From Priapulus caudatus (taxonomy: Eukaryota; Priapulida; Priapulimorpha; Priapulimorphida; Priapulidae): a stretch of DNA of 22,188 nt. Position numbers and translations under genes: made by a program. Under the pieces are notes generated by a model. It had not been told where the DNA came from. It worked only from the letters and a program-made list of their open reading frames with translations, and made no database searches. The stretch spans positions 387,651 to 409,838 of the forward strand of contig NW_014577066.1 of assembly GCF_000485595.1 (NCBI RefSeq). Reading direction: 5' to 3'. Shown piece after piece: positions 8,374-19,855 of the stretch (position 1 is the stretch's first letter; every line of letters begins with the position of its first letter).

Positions 8374-8845
8374 GTCATGCCCACGAGCCCAGGCACTTGG
8401 AGCGTTTTCAATAAAATATAATGCTAAATACAATACGAAACATCTATTATCTAACCAAAGTTCTTAATGTTTCTTCTAACTCTCTTTCACCTATTATTGC
8501 GACATTTTCTGTAAATGCCGTCCAAATGTTCATCTGCAAACACACGCTGGCTGCGCACCTTAGCTTGCCTGCACACTATACACATAAATATTATAGCGGT
8601 AAGGATAAGCGTGCTGCCCAAAATTTCGCTTCGCACGCTCGCTTGATTTCACACGAATACAACACAAATATTCAGCATTCTACTCAGCCATCTTTGTTTC
8701 TTTTGAAGGACAGGTGTTCAGCTTGCTTATAAAAACATACTGTCTGTGCTTTCGTAACTGAGCTTGTGTTCACGCGAAAATCACACCAAGCCTGACGAAA
8801 ATCTCGAGCGTTCGCATCCCTTGCGCAGTTATATGTAAATGGCTG
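8374..8845 (+). repeat. Interspersed element, copy A of an inverted pair
   Basis: About 470 bp, from CCCACGAGCCCAGGCACTT through TTCAATAAAATATAATGCT and AATGCCGTCCAAATG to GTAAATGGC. It matches the reverse complement of 10091-10572 throughout, with many indels and substitutions. It has no intact coding sequence, although a short shared peptide (ARLISHEYNTNIQ) appears in both because the DNA is shared. The family is not recognised. Confidence 0.8.
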
Positions 8846-10090
8846 TCGGAATTCAAGGAAACAACCCCAGCAGGCATGAAACAAGACAAATGCTGAGGAA
8901 GGGAGGAAGGGAGGGAGTGGGGGAATTCTTTAGGGGGGGGTATGGCTCGCCCAGAAAATTATAAGCTCTGAGATGCAATGCTAGAGCCATTTTTTCCCAA
9001 GGGTTACTCCAATTAGCTTCAGAACTACAACACTTTTTGGTAAAAAAAGGCTAAAAAATTATGAAATTATTATATAACATGGTCCCTTACTGTAAAATTT
9101 TGATGGGCACTGGGGAATTCCGTCTGTGTTGAGTGTGTCCAAAGTAAATGTATTTTGTAGACATAAAAGCTCTTATGTAAGGAAGCTTTTATTTTGCTAA
9201 ACCCTGTATAAAATGTATATAGTTGTTCCGAATGTTAAAAATAATATGAAACAATTAAATCCGAGTGGTGCGACAATGCTGTACTGCTGTTTGCATGACT
9301 AGTAAGTAATATGACGTGCTTTGCAGCTACAGTGACTTATGTGTGTTAAAACTTGAGACAATTATTATTATTTACTATATAATTCAACATGCTATATTAC
9401 CTAAATCTTCTTAATATTACTTTAAAACAGTATACTGATCAGTTAACTACCAGTGATACTTTATTGTTTACATCCAAACGTGAAATGTGCGAGGATGTGC
9501 GAATTACTCCACAACTTAGCGCACGTGAACAGTGAGCGTGCCGCAAGACCCGTTGCCGTAAATAAACCCTGGCCAACACAATGTAAGGTTCACTACCACT
9601 GGCCAAAAGTAAGCTCCACCCACTTCTTATCGATTTTTGGTATGCCAACGCTGCTACTGGATTCAGGAACCTGTGCTAACCTGTGCGTCCGAACATCCCA
9701 CGCACGTTTCTTGAATGTCAACTAAAGTTTGGCCGTACTCTGCTTTTATCATTATGTTAGCAAGCATACATTAAGACAATGATACAAGTAGAAGCGCTCC
9801 GGATAGTTACCGAGTCACAGTGTGTTCACATGTACGCGATCGTCAGAGACCACGGAGGTATTCTTACCCCCCAAAAAAATTTCTCCTCGAATTTACACGC
9901 ATCTCAGAAATGGTCTCTGGAGTTCTAAAATGGCCAGAAAAGTCTCATGCCTGACCCACCGGTGCTCTTCGTGACCTCATTTTTGCGCGGCACACTCCAC
10001 TGCTCCACTGGCGTCTTTGACAAGGCTCGTACAGGAGTTGAAAAGCAGCGTGGTAGTTTCCCAAAATGCTGTGCGCTGAGTCGTACTTGA
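8846..10090. other. Spacer between the two inverted copies
   Basis: It contains a GGGAGG/GGGGGG patch (8898-8940) and AT-rich DNA from about 9000 to 9440. No gene or RNA is recognisable. Confidence 0.5.
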
Positions 10091-10572
10091 GGCCATTTAC
10101 ATAAACTGCGCAACGGGAGCGAACGCGAGAATTTCGTCAGGTTTTCTGTGATTTCGCGTGACACAGCTTGGTTACGAACACAGACAGTATGTTTTTATAA
10201 CAAGTGAACACTGTCCTTCAAATAGAAACAAAGATGGAGTAGAATGGTTGAATATTTGTGTTGTATTCGTGTGAAATCAAGCGAGCGTCGAGCGAATTTT
10301 GGCAGCACGCTTTCCTACCGGCTATATATTTATGTGTTAGTGTGCAGCAGCTAGCGTGCGGCAGCCAGCGTGTGTTGCAGATGAGCATTTGGACGGCATT
10401 TACAAGAAATTGTCGGCAATGTCGGTCGGTCAATTGTCGGTGAAAGAGAGTAGAGTCTAGACTAGAGAAACAATAACTAAGACTTTGGTATAGTAAATAG
10501 ATTTCGTATTTATTTAGCATTATATTTTATTGAAACGCTTTATGTGAGTAAGTGCCTGTGCCCACGACATTA
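10091..10572 (-). repeat. Interspersed element, copy B of an inverted pair
   Basis: The reverse complement aligns to 8374-8845 over its whole length. Shared landmarks include TTCAATAAAATATAATGCT (as its complement near 10520-10540), CATTTGGACGGCATTTAC and GTGTTGTATTCGTGTGAAAT. The copies differ by frequent one- to several-base indels, so they are old or evolved separately. Confidence 0.8.
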
Positions 10573-12942
10573 GGCCTATATAAACTGCCTAATGCCCTTA
10601 CTGAAGTTATTCTATAATAACGAAAACGGATGGTCAAATAGACAAATACTATACATTCGAATGGATATATCAATGTTTAGATTTTCCATGACATTATTGT
10701 TATAGATACATTAACTGTATATCTCTTACGTGTGTTTCTTGTGATGAGTTGAGCCGATATAGACACAAACAATAAAATGTGTAACTTAGTACAACTGTTT
10801 ACTTTTATTTCCGTTTTAACATGGCGGCCGGAGTTTGCGCATCGATGAATCGGATGATGACTCACAGTCACACTGGCAAACGAGTACTTGTTACTGTATC
10901 TATCAAGCCCACGTGCTTATATACCAGAGATGATGTACATATTATTTTTATGGTGAGATCCGTTTAAACGGCTTTACACGATAGGTTTTTTTTATTACGC
11001 AATCGTTTTTAAGTCGTGATCACTTGACTATGCCTGGTATTGATGATCAAGAGTTACAACAAGAGCGTTCTTGTGATTGGGTGATTTTCCATGGACATGA
11101 CCAATAAGAGATGTCATGACAATCACACCCATAATTGTAAACTTCCTTATTCAGGTTTTTCTGAACAGTGTGAGAGGCATGTAGTTCATAATGGTCTTGG
11201 CATGTATAACTATTATATGCGATAAGTAAACCTGATATATTTTTATGAATTGATATATTAGCCACGTGCAATTATTGAGTTCCCTGTCACTTAGCCATAT
11301 GAATCGGATCAAGCCAGCCATGGGGTGAGTAAAGTAACTATTAGTAAAACATACACTCTTCGCTTACTTTCCCTTTCTAATTTTTCATAACACTACTCAC
11401 TAGGCCTAATAAATGCTCACTAGGCCTACTCACTAGGCCTAATACCTAGGTAATAGGTATAATAGTAGGCCAAGTAATACTAGTAGTACAGTACAGACTG
11501 TATGACTATGAGTTTCAATATACCAATTTAAATTACCATATATTATTATATCCTCAGCATAAATACTTGTGCTATTAACTGACTTTTATTATTGGTGGGG
11601 TAAAATTAGAATGTAATTTTTTTTTATGCGTTCGCTAATGCCGCGAAACTACATGATGTCATTCATAATGTTAGGTACTGGTACATGATGTTAGGTACAG
11701 GTATTGAAGTACCGTCGCTGATTATGCAGAGTTGTCACTAACGCTTGTAGTTGTGCACATAGTTGTAACAGTATACATGTCTATCGAGCAAAATTTGTTG
11801 ACACATATACGTATACATAGTACATGTACAGACTACAGATGTAGATGGTGCGAACATAATGGAAACTGAAGTTGGACGTATATATATGTGTATTTCATTG
11901 ATGTATACGTACGCAATTTTGAAAAGTACGCCAGGTGCAAGACATAAGTAATAGTTCTTTGACCTCCTTCCTATCATTGCACAGACAGACTAAGTGATAA
12001 AGTGATATATAATCATACGTGTGTATGGAACGTGTGTAACAATATATGTCTTAGCATGGATAATGATATGATTAAAATGGAGCTGTTCTACTTCTATCAA
12101 AACTATCATCAATATATACACTGCATGCATAGTCACGCATGTTGCTGTGCTAGAGGCCTTTCACACTGACAATGATGTCTATTTTTGTAATGATTCTGAG
12201 ACAAGTAAAATAGCATATATGCATGTTTTTAATTCATGTGGTCGAAATGAGTGGTGTATTTAAGATAGTCATGAGCTCGTACTAGTAGTGCAATTAGATG
12301 GATGTGTTATTGCACCATAGTATCCTGGAGCTGCAGTAGAGTATAAATTACAGTATGCAATTTAAATTAGAATATACCCTACTTGTAACAGTAAATATAA
12401 AGAAGTGCATGTACATTATCATCTAAATCAGAAATTGTTGCTGCATTTTATATCATACTGTAATTGACTAATTGTATTCGCATCAGCGGAGTGTAGGGGT
12501 GGCTTTGCGAATTTGCCGTGATCACCTGAACATGGGGGTGGGGAAGCATACTATCAGCAGGTGGAGCTAGAGTCATTCGCAGTCCAATGCCTGAATCGAC
12601 CAGAAGCTACTCGTTATGCTTCTTCATAGGGTAATAATAAGAATACATCAATTTGTAATTATCTAATCGAATGACTGGTAAAAACAAATAATCTAACTCG
12701 TGTTTTGCATACATGTATTCCACTTTCTGTTATCTGAATAGGTGAATGTTTGAAGTAATAAACTGCACAAAAACATGCCTGTATATACTGTGACTAGATG
12801 TTATATTAGACACTTAATTCAGTGATAAACTGATAACTGATTTTTGAGAAGTACAGGCCCTGAATCTTCAATTGCTGCCTTGCACCTAATACTTTACATT
12901 AATATTATACAGGAATGTGTACACATTAAAGAGCATTGTGTG
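10573..12942. other. AT-rich non-coding DNA
   Basis: No gene is seen. A small cluster of ACTCACTAGGCCTA-type repeats lies at about 11392-11470. The rest shows only short AT-rich tracts (for example around 11878-11890) and no convincing exon. Confidence 0.5.
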
Positions 12943-13129
12943 CATTCCTAACAAGCATTACGTATCTCAATTCGAAAATGGTTTGCTTCGAATTCTACTC
13001 ACAGATGTTAAAATAAGTGCCTATTCAATGCGGGTATAAATTTATTGTATTGTGTATACGCTGTGCACAAGGTCATTCCTAACAGGCGTTATGTATGTCA
13101 ATTCGAAAGTGGTTTTGGTCGAACTCTAC
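12943..13129 (+). repeat. Direct repeat of ~56 bp, 131 bp apart
   Basis: Two copies, 12943-12998 and 13074-13129, start CATTCCTAACARGCRTTA, share ATTCGAAARTGGTTT in the middle and end in CTAC, with roughly 80% identity by eye. It looks like an old tandem duplication. Function unknown. Confidence 0.7.
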
Positions 13130-13512
13130 ATGTCCATGTACAGCATAGCCAGTACTGGTTATGCACGAAAACTTCTTCCTCCGCTGCAGATAAAATCATT
13201 AATTAGGTAATTGAACAAAACCCCAGTATCATGCGGCTTTAATCGGAGAGCAATTACTTGTACTCGAGGTCTGTGTATATGAGGGATAATATTCCGTTTT
13301 GTTGTCCTTTTACTTTATGGGCTCAGTACGCAAGCGTCACATGCAGGCATTGCTTTTTGCGCTCATGACTGAATGCAAGTGATAGTCATCATCATCTATC
13401 CTCTCTCGCGAACTGGTTTGTCGTGTCAGTGGCTGAGAAGGAAGAAATCGTTTACGAACTCGCTGCCTAAGTGTGGCTAACGATTCATACCGCAGTCGGT
13501 CACGCGTGTAGC

Positions 13513-13628
13513 AGTGTATGTGTGTGAGCGTGCGTGCATGTGTGTTGGTGTGTGTGCGTGCGTTCGTGCGCGTGTGCGTGTGTTTGTGTGTGCGTGCTTG
13601 CGTGTGCGTGCGTGCGTGCCTGCCTGCC

Positions 13629-13661
<33 letters not shown>

Positions 13662-13663
13662 GC
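13513..13663. repeat. (GT)n/(GTGC)n microsatellite
   Basis: GTGTGTGC and CGTGCGTG repeats end in a clean run of GTGC/GTGCCTGC units. Cys/Val-rich frames on the plus strand and a His/Arg/Thr-rich frame on the minus strand come from this tract and are not genes. Confidence 0.95.
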
Positions 13664-14440
13664 TGCTAGTTCATCATTACTCACACGACACTTCATGTAT
13701 CGCCGGGGTTCGCGCAAACTGGTTCTCAGTGCGTAATGCAACTCATTTGTAGTCGGCGTTCATGTTGCGCGTGCGGGTAGCGTGAGACCATAGGAATGTC
13801 GAGAGAGATATATAGCCGAACGAGCGCATTATTGCTGTGTGTGCGACAGATAGGCGACGCTGTGCGCTGTGTTAGACTTACGTAGTGTGGTCCACCCAGT
13901 TCAGCGCTGTCCCACAGCTGCAATGACTCTATGCTTACCGCACAAGACGCTGTCTCTTTACATTCTGCTTAGTCCTGTTCCGACTGCACCCGCGAGAAAA
14001 GGAAGGGCGCCACGAGTGTCGTAGATGCAGATGCGGCAACGTTATTATGTCGCGCTCGATTACTGGTTGTCGTCGAGTTTACACGGCTGTTTATCTAGAG
14101 AATTGTGTGATGACAGCGTTACCAACATTGCGTATCCATTTTTGACTTATTCGAAAAATCTCTGGTGGCCTCCAAATATTCTTAGCAACTTACCGAGTTA
14201 GTCTATGGCATTTATAAATGAAAGTGTCAATGACACTGGGTGTGATAGAAGAGGGAGGGGGGATATATAAAGCAAGAGTATATATGGGAGAACTCCCATT
14301 ATATAGCATATATCCCATTATATACTCTTGATAATGATGATATATGAGTAATTTTTGATGCGAAAATAAATGTTCTAGATCTGTTGGCATACAATCTGAT
14401 GGGGTTGACCGTAGGCCGGCAGACACTGAAATGCATAGTG
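13664..14440. other. Moderately CpG-rich DNA, then AT-rich hairpin-prone DNA
   Basis: 13664-14100 is CpG-richer than its surroundings and holds minus-strand donor-like sites. About 14255-14345 is AT-rich and self-complementary: AGAGTATATATGGGA pairs with TCCCATTATATACTCT. No gene can be supported. Confidence 0.45.
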
Positions 14441-14449
14441 AAATTGCCA

Positions 14450-14790
14450 AAATCTACCTAATTTGCATAATTTAAAAATAAAATAAAAACCCGTGTGATA
14501 TGTTTTGGGGGCCAGTCCTTATTCAATCACATACCAGAATTGAGCAAAATCCGTTGAACCTGAACCGACTTATGGCCATTTCCATTTTTGCGAAAAAGGA
14601 CGTGGCTCAAAAATAGGACGTTCAAACCTCTCCCATAGGAGTAACAACTATATGCAATTTGAAACATGTGGGTCAAACGGTTCCTGAGTTATCGTTGACC
14701 GTAGCCAAATGTTGACGGACGGACGGACGTACGTACGACGGACGACACCCCATGGCAATAGCTCATCTTGACGATGTCAAGGTGAGCTAA
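14450..14790 (+). repeat. Interspersed repeat with GACGGACG core and 3' hairpin
   Basis: The body includes CAAAATCCGTTGAACCTGAA, GTCAAACGGTTCCTGAGTTA and the stutter GACGGACGGACGTACGTACG. It ends in a stem of 14 bp with one mismatch: TAGCTCATCTTGAC, then GAT, then GTCAAGGTGAGCTA (14759-14789). Repeats of this style are common in marine invertebrate genomes, from general recollection and not a search. The left boundary is approximate and the class unknown. Confidence 0.65.
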
Positions 14791-14829
14791 AAATGTGGGC
14801 ACAGTGGTTGGTCGCTTGTTTATCTAGAG

Positions 14830-15008
14830 CAATGGTTCTTAACCTTTTTTTCAGTCATGCCTTTGAGAATCTGGTGAAAGCTACGGACCCCTCCTCAGAA
14901 AAATGCGCATAAGCACATAAACACAAAATTCTGCATGCACCTGGTTCACGGACCCTCTCTATCAACGGACCCCAAACGGGTCCATGGACCACAGGTTAAG
15001 AACCCCTG
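14830..15008. mobile_element. 179-bp hAT-type MITE with 8-bp target duplication
   Basis: The ends CAATGGTTCTTAACCT and AGGTTAAGAACCCCTG are inverted repeats of the hAT CA..GGTTCT.AACC type. The 8-bp direct repeat ATCTAGAG flanks both sides (14822-14829 and 15009-15016), the target-site length of hAT transposases. The interior is non-coding. The element appears inserted at the start of a minisatellite. Mobilisation would need a transposase from elsewhere. Confidence 0.93.
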
Positions 15009-15016
15009 ATCTAGAG

Positions 15017-15352
15017 CAATAGAACCGTATAGAGTTATCAACGTTGTATATCGATTTATAAATATGTGACAATAGAGTTGTCACTGTTGTTACTTGTATG
15101 TTTGTTTGTAAATATGTGACTGTGGTGTTATTATTGTTGTTGTATCTCTATTCATAAATATGTGACCGTAGTGTTATCAACGTTGTATGTCAATTTATGA
15201 ACATGTAACCATTGAGCTATCTAAATTTTATGTCTATTTCTGAATATGTGACCATGGAGTTAGTAACGTTGTATGTTCATCTGTGGAAATGTGGTTATTG
15301 TGTGAGTAACGTTGCTTGGTAATCTATAGAAATGTGGCGACATAGTTAACGA
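15017..15352. repeat. Degenerate ~45-65-bp minisatellite
   Basis: Successive units share ATAAATATGTGAC, a TAGAGTTATC-like stretch and AACGTTGTAT, with drifting lengths and many substitutions. A related stretch, GCGTTACCAACATTGCGTAT, lies near 14116 before the hAT insertion. This is an old array; no function is apparent. Confidence 0.7.
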
Positions 15353-17023
15353 GTTCACGTCTCTATAGTTGTGTACCAAGTCTACAACGCTGACTGAATG
15401 TCTAGCTTGCTCTAGGCACAGATCTAACGAGCGTGCATGTTTATCTTAAGAATACTGTATAGGCTTCGAGTTAACAAGTTTGTCCGGTGTATACGTGGAA
15501 ATGTGTACAGAGAGCGTTAACAGGTTACTCTCCTGCTCCGTGTTCCACGCGTAATTATAGCTAGTGGGGGTTAGCAGCCACATGTTCTCGTTTTCCCCCT
15601 TTAGTACTGCTGATCGCGCACGGCCTACGTGGAAATCCGCGAGGCGCGACAATTGGATTAATTATTTTCCACGTAGTTTCAAGGAAAAATGATCGCGAGA
15701 CAATTGCGTTAATTATATTCCGTATTGCCTGAAATGGAGAAAACTCGCAGTACGTGCGTGCGTGCGTGTGCATGCGACCGTAGCATCATGAAAACTGTAA
15801 AAGTCTCACGAGAAGTTGAACGTAATCGTCGCAGTTCCTCGGCTAGCTACTGTACGATGTATCCCCGCGGACCGAGACAAGTTTCTCACAATTCGACGAA
15901 GGCAAGCTTCACTGTTCTGCTTGCATACATGTATGCTTGCTTGAGATTGGAATACCCGTTGACAAGGCACACGTTAACTCTTTGCGTGTATCGTGAGCGC
16001 AGACAACATCGCAGAAAGGGCCATCAGCATAGCGTTCGCACAGTCATTGCGACACATAATTGCGTGATAATGAATGACGGCATCACGCGACTCATATGTG
16101 TAAATATTTAATGTTCACGCCAAATTTACGCCGCTGAATTATTTGTAAAACGTACAGAAAATTCTTACCAAACCTACACTTGCTAAATGCGTACAATTTC
16201 AAAAAAGCTGTCTAGCTATGCGGCTTATAAATGGACGAACTCTAGATGTAAAACAATTAAAGCCACTCGGGGATACTCTCCACCTTTTGCACGGGTATTG
16301 CTCTAATGAAGATTAAACGTTTATTGGCTAATGAATCGAATCAATCACTCGTTTTATTTATAGAGGAGATATATCTCTATGCTCAAGCACAGAGATAACA
16401 AAAATTTCCAGCACCTAATTATGTTACCACACAAATTTTGAATTTTTATGTAAAAATGGTATATTGGATATCTCTCAACTACCAGAAAGAATGAGGATCA
16501 AAATTTTTGCCACATGTTAAGCACAATATGGACCAAAATAGAGAGTCAGGATTTTTCTTTAATTTTCATATTTACCGAGAAAACTGGAAAAAACTGCTTA
16601 AAAATCAAGTTGTGTGTTAGAATTGAAAATTTCAGCGAATAAAGAGGCATAACTAATAAAATACGGCACTTAATAACAATCACTGACGCACATCTTTACC
16701 ACAATATGTTACCATTAAAACGAGTGTAAAATTAAATTAATCCGAGTTGTAATCACAGAGAAATATCCATTTATACATCGGCTTCTATGTCAGAAATCGA
16801 AACGGAGAAATCAGGGTTTTTCTATTTTTCACAATGAGTGACTGCCTGTTTGCAAAATGGGTGAACGTATGTGAAATATCTACTGTTAGTACTTACTGCG
16901 ACATATGCATGACTAACTGACACCACTAAATTGGTAAAATGTTCCATGCACCTTGAGAAATTCTGAGAAATTACGAGGTGACCAACGCAATTTCATGCAA
17001 ATGACACGAACCCGCCTATTGCC
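15353..17023. other. Non-coding DNA
   Basis: A diverged duplication sharing GCGMGACAATTGSRTTAATTA occurs at about 15647 and 15695. A short palindrome around GAGATATATCTC lies at about 16366-16379. The 128-codon frame at 15725-16111 has no recognisable features. No gene is supported. Confidence 0.5.
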
Positions 17024-17267
17024 TGACGTCACTGTCAACAAACGCGCGCCTTATGTAAGGTCGTTGCGAGGTGTGAGAACTATTTTAGGCTCTTGTGGGA
17101 TACTTTATTTGATCAGGGTGGTAGTACAGCTGTAGCAGGGTTGATGTTGATCAGGAGTTGATAATAGGGAATTCCCTATTATCTACGCCTGATGTTGATG
17201 GATACTGGCTCAGTGAATATCGGGAAAATGTTGGTTGTATCATGTGTCTGACGTCATAATGACGTCA
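17024..17267. promoter_or_regulatory. Cluster of three perfect CRE sites
   Basis: TGACGTCA occurs at 17024-17031, 17249-17256 and 17260-17267. The last two are separated by TAA and form a palindrome. This is the consensus for CREB/ATF bZIP factors. No gene start is visible close by, so a regulatory role is only possible; the sites may belong to an unrecognised repeat. Confidence 0.4.
17160..17183. repeat. 24-bp perfect palindrome
   Basis: The centre GGGAATTCCC is flanked by GATAATA and TATTATC. Imperfect symmetry continues outward through ATCAGG on the left and CCTGAT on the right. It could be the centre of a small foldback element. Confidence 0.8.
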
Positions 17268-17568
17268 GCCGCTGCTTACTACATATGTACGCGGGCAGTC
17301 AAATCGCTCTGACAGTTCACATGTACCGTTATATGAAGAAATGAGCATGTACGAAGGTGGCACATAGTGTTAGCCATCGAATAAAATTGAAAATGAAAAA
17401 TCGGTAAAATTTTGCATAAAACCTTGAGAGTATCCTTATGAAGTCTCGTTGAAAATCAATTTAGATTATTGCTGCACGTTCGCGTAATAAAATAAAAGAA
17501 TCACGTAGCACGGATGTTTGAAATTCCCTGAGCAACACGGGAGTAAAATCGTCCTCATATGCCGCGCG
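17268..17568. other. Non-coding DNA
   Basis: Nothing identified. A stretch near 17397 (GGTAAAATTTTGCATAAAAC) loosely resembles one near 16934, suggesting an old duplication. Confidence 0.5.
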
Positions 17569-17628
<60 letters not shown>

Positions 17629-17877
17629 TTTCTCTCCTCCCCCTCGCTCTCTCTCTCTCTCTCTGCTCTCTCTCTCGCCCTCTCTCGCCCTCTCTGCCCT
17701 CTCTCTCCTCTCTCTCTCGCGCGCTCTCCGCTCATCTTCTTATCCCTTTCTTTCTTTCCTCTGTTTCTCTCTCTTCTCTCTCTCCTCTTTCTCTCTGTAT
17801 CTCTTCCGCGCCTCTGTCCCCCACCCGACTCAATCTCTCTATATTTTCCCCTTTCTCTCTGATTCTCTCTCTCCATT
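17569..17877. repeat. CT-rich polypyrimidine tract
   Basis: A pure (CT)n run (17573-17616) is followed by about 260 bp of interrupted CTCTCT/TTTCTCTC. All Ser/Leu-rich and Arg/Glu-rich frames over it are repeat artefacts. Confidence 0.95.
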
Positions 17878-18169
17878 TAAAGGTCGTATCGCGGATGTAT
17901 ATGTCCGTAAGAGCCGAGCGGCTCAACACTTTCCTCTGGCTAGTGCGGCTACAGTAATGACACGAGCAATTACGGCGCTGTCTACTAAATCCGACGGGCG
18001 AGCGTTTCAGCACTCGTATTGCTATGGTGTTTCGCTGCATAACGACCACGTCATACCCCTCCCCACCACCAACCACCCACCCACCCACGATCGCCGCTCT
18101 ACTGCGCCGTCATGCGCTCATGCGACGTAACTGTTTTCTTCAAGGCAAAGAGAGGCCCTGGGCGATCTA

Positions 18170-18240
18170 GCTCTAGAAGTATAGCCCTTCGCGCTGCCAC
18201 AGGCAGCCCGTGGCAGAGCGAAAGGCTATAGCTCTAGAGC
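18170..18240. repeat. Hairpin with 31-bp arms
   Basis: Arms 18170-18200 and 18210-18240 pair at 27 of 31 positions (GCTCTAGA, TATAGCC, TTCGC and CTGCCAC blocks) around a 9-nt loop. It could be a small foldback element, or on RNA a pre-miRNA-like stem. The sequence gives no way to choose. Confidence 0.8.
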
Positions 18241-19348
18241 TATGGGCGACCCTGATGCTAGGTAAGGAATACGAAGCAGCCGCGTCGTTGAGGAGAGAGA
18301 AGAGGGTAAAGCATGCCAAGGCGGCCCATCGCAAGCCAGGGAGAAGGGGTGAAGCGGGTGAAGGGGTGGAGGCAACCCAGTCGCGGGCGGAGAAAGAAGG
18401 GGTGAATTATTCCAAAGGCAGCCCGTTCTCTCGGGGGAGGGGTGGAAGGGGGTAAGCAAACTGAGGTGGTCCGTCACTGCATGGTAACGGCCCGAGCTAG
18501 GCTACCTTGCTTTCAGAATGAATGTTGAGAGTGTGTGATGGAATGGTGAGAGAATGTATTTGAATGTGTTACCGTGCTTTTAGAATTAATGTTATGTATT
18601 GTGTTATCGTCTGCGAGCGCACAGCATGCGGAGCGTAAACGTAAAGCGGGGTTCCTTCCCGCCGTTGCGTATGTAGAAGCTATAAAGACTAACTAAGAAG
18701 ACTAGATAGACGCGAAGAAAGACTAAGAAGAAGAAAGAAGCGACTAAGAAAGACTATAAGAAGACTAAGAGACTACGAAAGACGCGAAATCTATCCGCGT
18801 GCGTTTTTCGCTCTATACGAAATGCGCTACCTGCTTCAGCGCGGATTTGCAATTCATGCCCCCACTCCTCGCACAGGCCGCGTTTTAGTGCGGTTTGAAT
18901 CGGCAAGCTCGCATCACATATTATATAGCGGGGAGCAGATAATAGATGCGGTTAGGATCGCTCGATTCCGACGCGCATGGCTTCAGAAGCCAGTGCAACG
19001 TAAAGCCGTCGCGCGGCTGTGTCGTTCCCGCGCGCGCGCTGCTGCTGCTGCTGCTGCCGCACATGCGTGTGTACGCAGTACAGTCGGCACGTGGATGGCC
19101 GACGATGCTCATGCACGAGGTTGATGGCGAGCGAGAGCCGGGCGGCGACAGTGACGCGCCGCTGATCGTGCATACAGATGCGCGCGCGCGTCTGCGTGTG
19201 TTCTCTCACAGGCATTGATCACGAGCATGAGTCTTCCGGGCGGTGAGATTTAATTAAAAACGTCGCGGGAACACGATCGGCGAGCCGACGACAACGTCGG
19301 TTGCTGACGTGGTGCAGCGTGCGGCGACGCCGACATCAGAGGGAAATG
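18241..19348. other. GC-rich non-coding DNA with short degenerate repeats
   Basis: Holds a G/A-rich stretch (18280-18450), a diverged direct repeat around TTTCAGAATGAATGTT (18511) and TTTTAGAATTAATGTT (18582), a GACTAAGAAG-type cluster (18680-18790) and a (CTG)5 run near 19038. CpG density is high from about 18790 to 19330. No exon can be supported. Confidence 0.5.
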
Positions 19349-19690
19349 TTCTCTCTCTCTCTCTCTTCCTTTCTCTTTCCCTCCCTTTATCTCTCTTTCT
19401 CTCTCACTTTCTCTCTCTCTCTCCCCCCCCTCTCTCTCTCTCTCTCTCTCTATCTTCCCCTACCTATCTCTCTCTCTCTTTCTCCATCTCTCTGCCCCTC
19501 TCTCTCTCTTTCTTTCTCTCTCTCTCTCTTTTCCTCTCGCGTGCTCTCTCTCCCTTTCTCCCGCTCCCTTCTCTTTTTCACACACGTGTGCGATTCGTTC
19601 ACCTCCATTTTTGTCTCTCACATACATTCACGCACGCACATACACAGACGCGCATGCACACACGCGATTCGATTTCCCTTTTTATCTTTC
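19349..19690. repeat. CT-rich tract passing into CA-rich DNA
   Basis: TCTCTC/TTTCTC repeats run to about 19560, followed by CACACA- and CATACA-type sequence and a C run near 19690. The long open frames here are repeat artefacts. Confidence 0.93.
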
Positions 19691-19760
19691 CCCCCCCCCC
19701 AATCTCTTGCTCTTTCTCTTTTCGCTATATGTTATTTTTCGCTCTATATTTTTTTTCTCG

Positions 19761-19762
<2 letters not shown>

Positions 19763-19854
<92 letters not shown>
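19763..19854. repeat. (TA)n with a central ACACAC insert
   Basis: About 30 bp of TA repeats, a short CATACACACACACA segment, then about 45 bp of TA repeats. The tract is nearly self-complementary and likely to extrude a cruciform or be length-unstable. Confidence 0.95.

Positions 19855-19855
<1 letters not shown>

Noticed and set aside
8421-8732. A 103-codon protein shared with the minus frame at 10218-10520
   Set aside because: The similarity comes from the shared repeat DNA. The frames shift relative to each other at many indels and only a short peptide is common.
13337-13741. His/Arg/Thr-rich 134-codon frame
   Set aside because: Derived from the GTGC/GTGT microsatellite, with no independent support.
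13881-13923. Short coding exon beginning MQLWDSAELGGPHY before a GTAAGT donor
   Set aside because: The donor is good, but the peptide matches no family I know and there is no companion exon. Kept only as a possible non-coding exon site.
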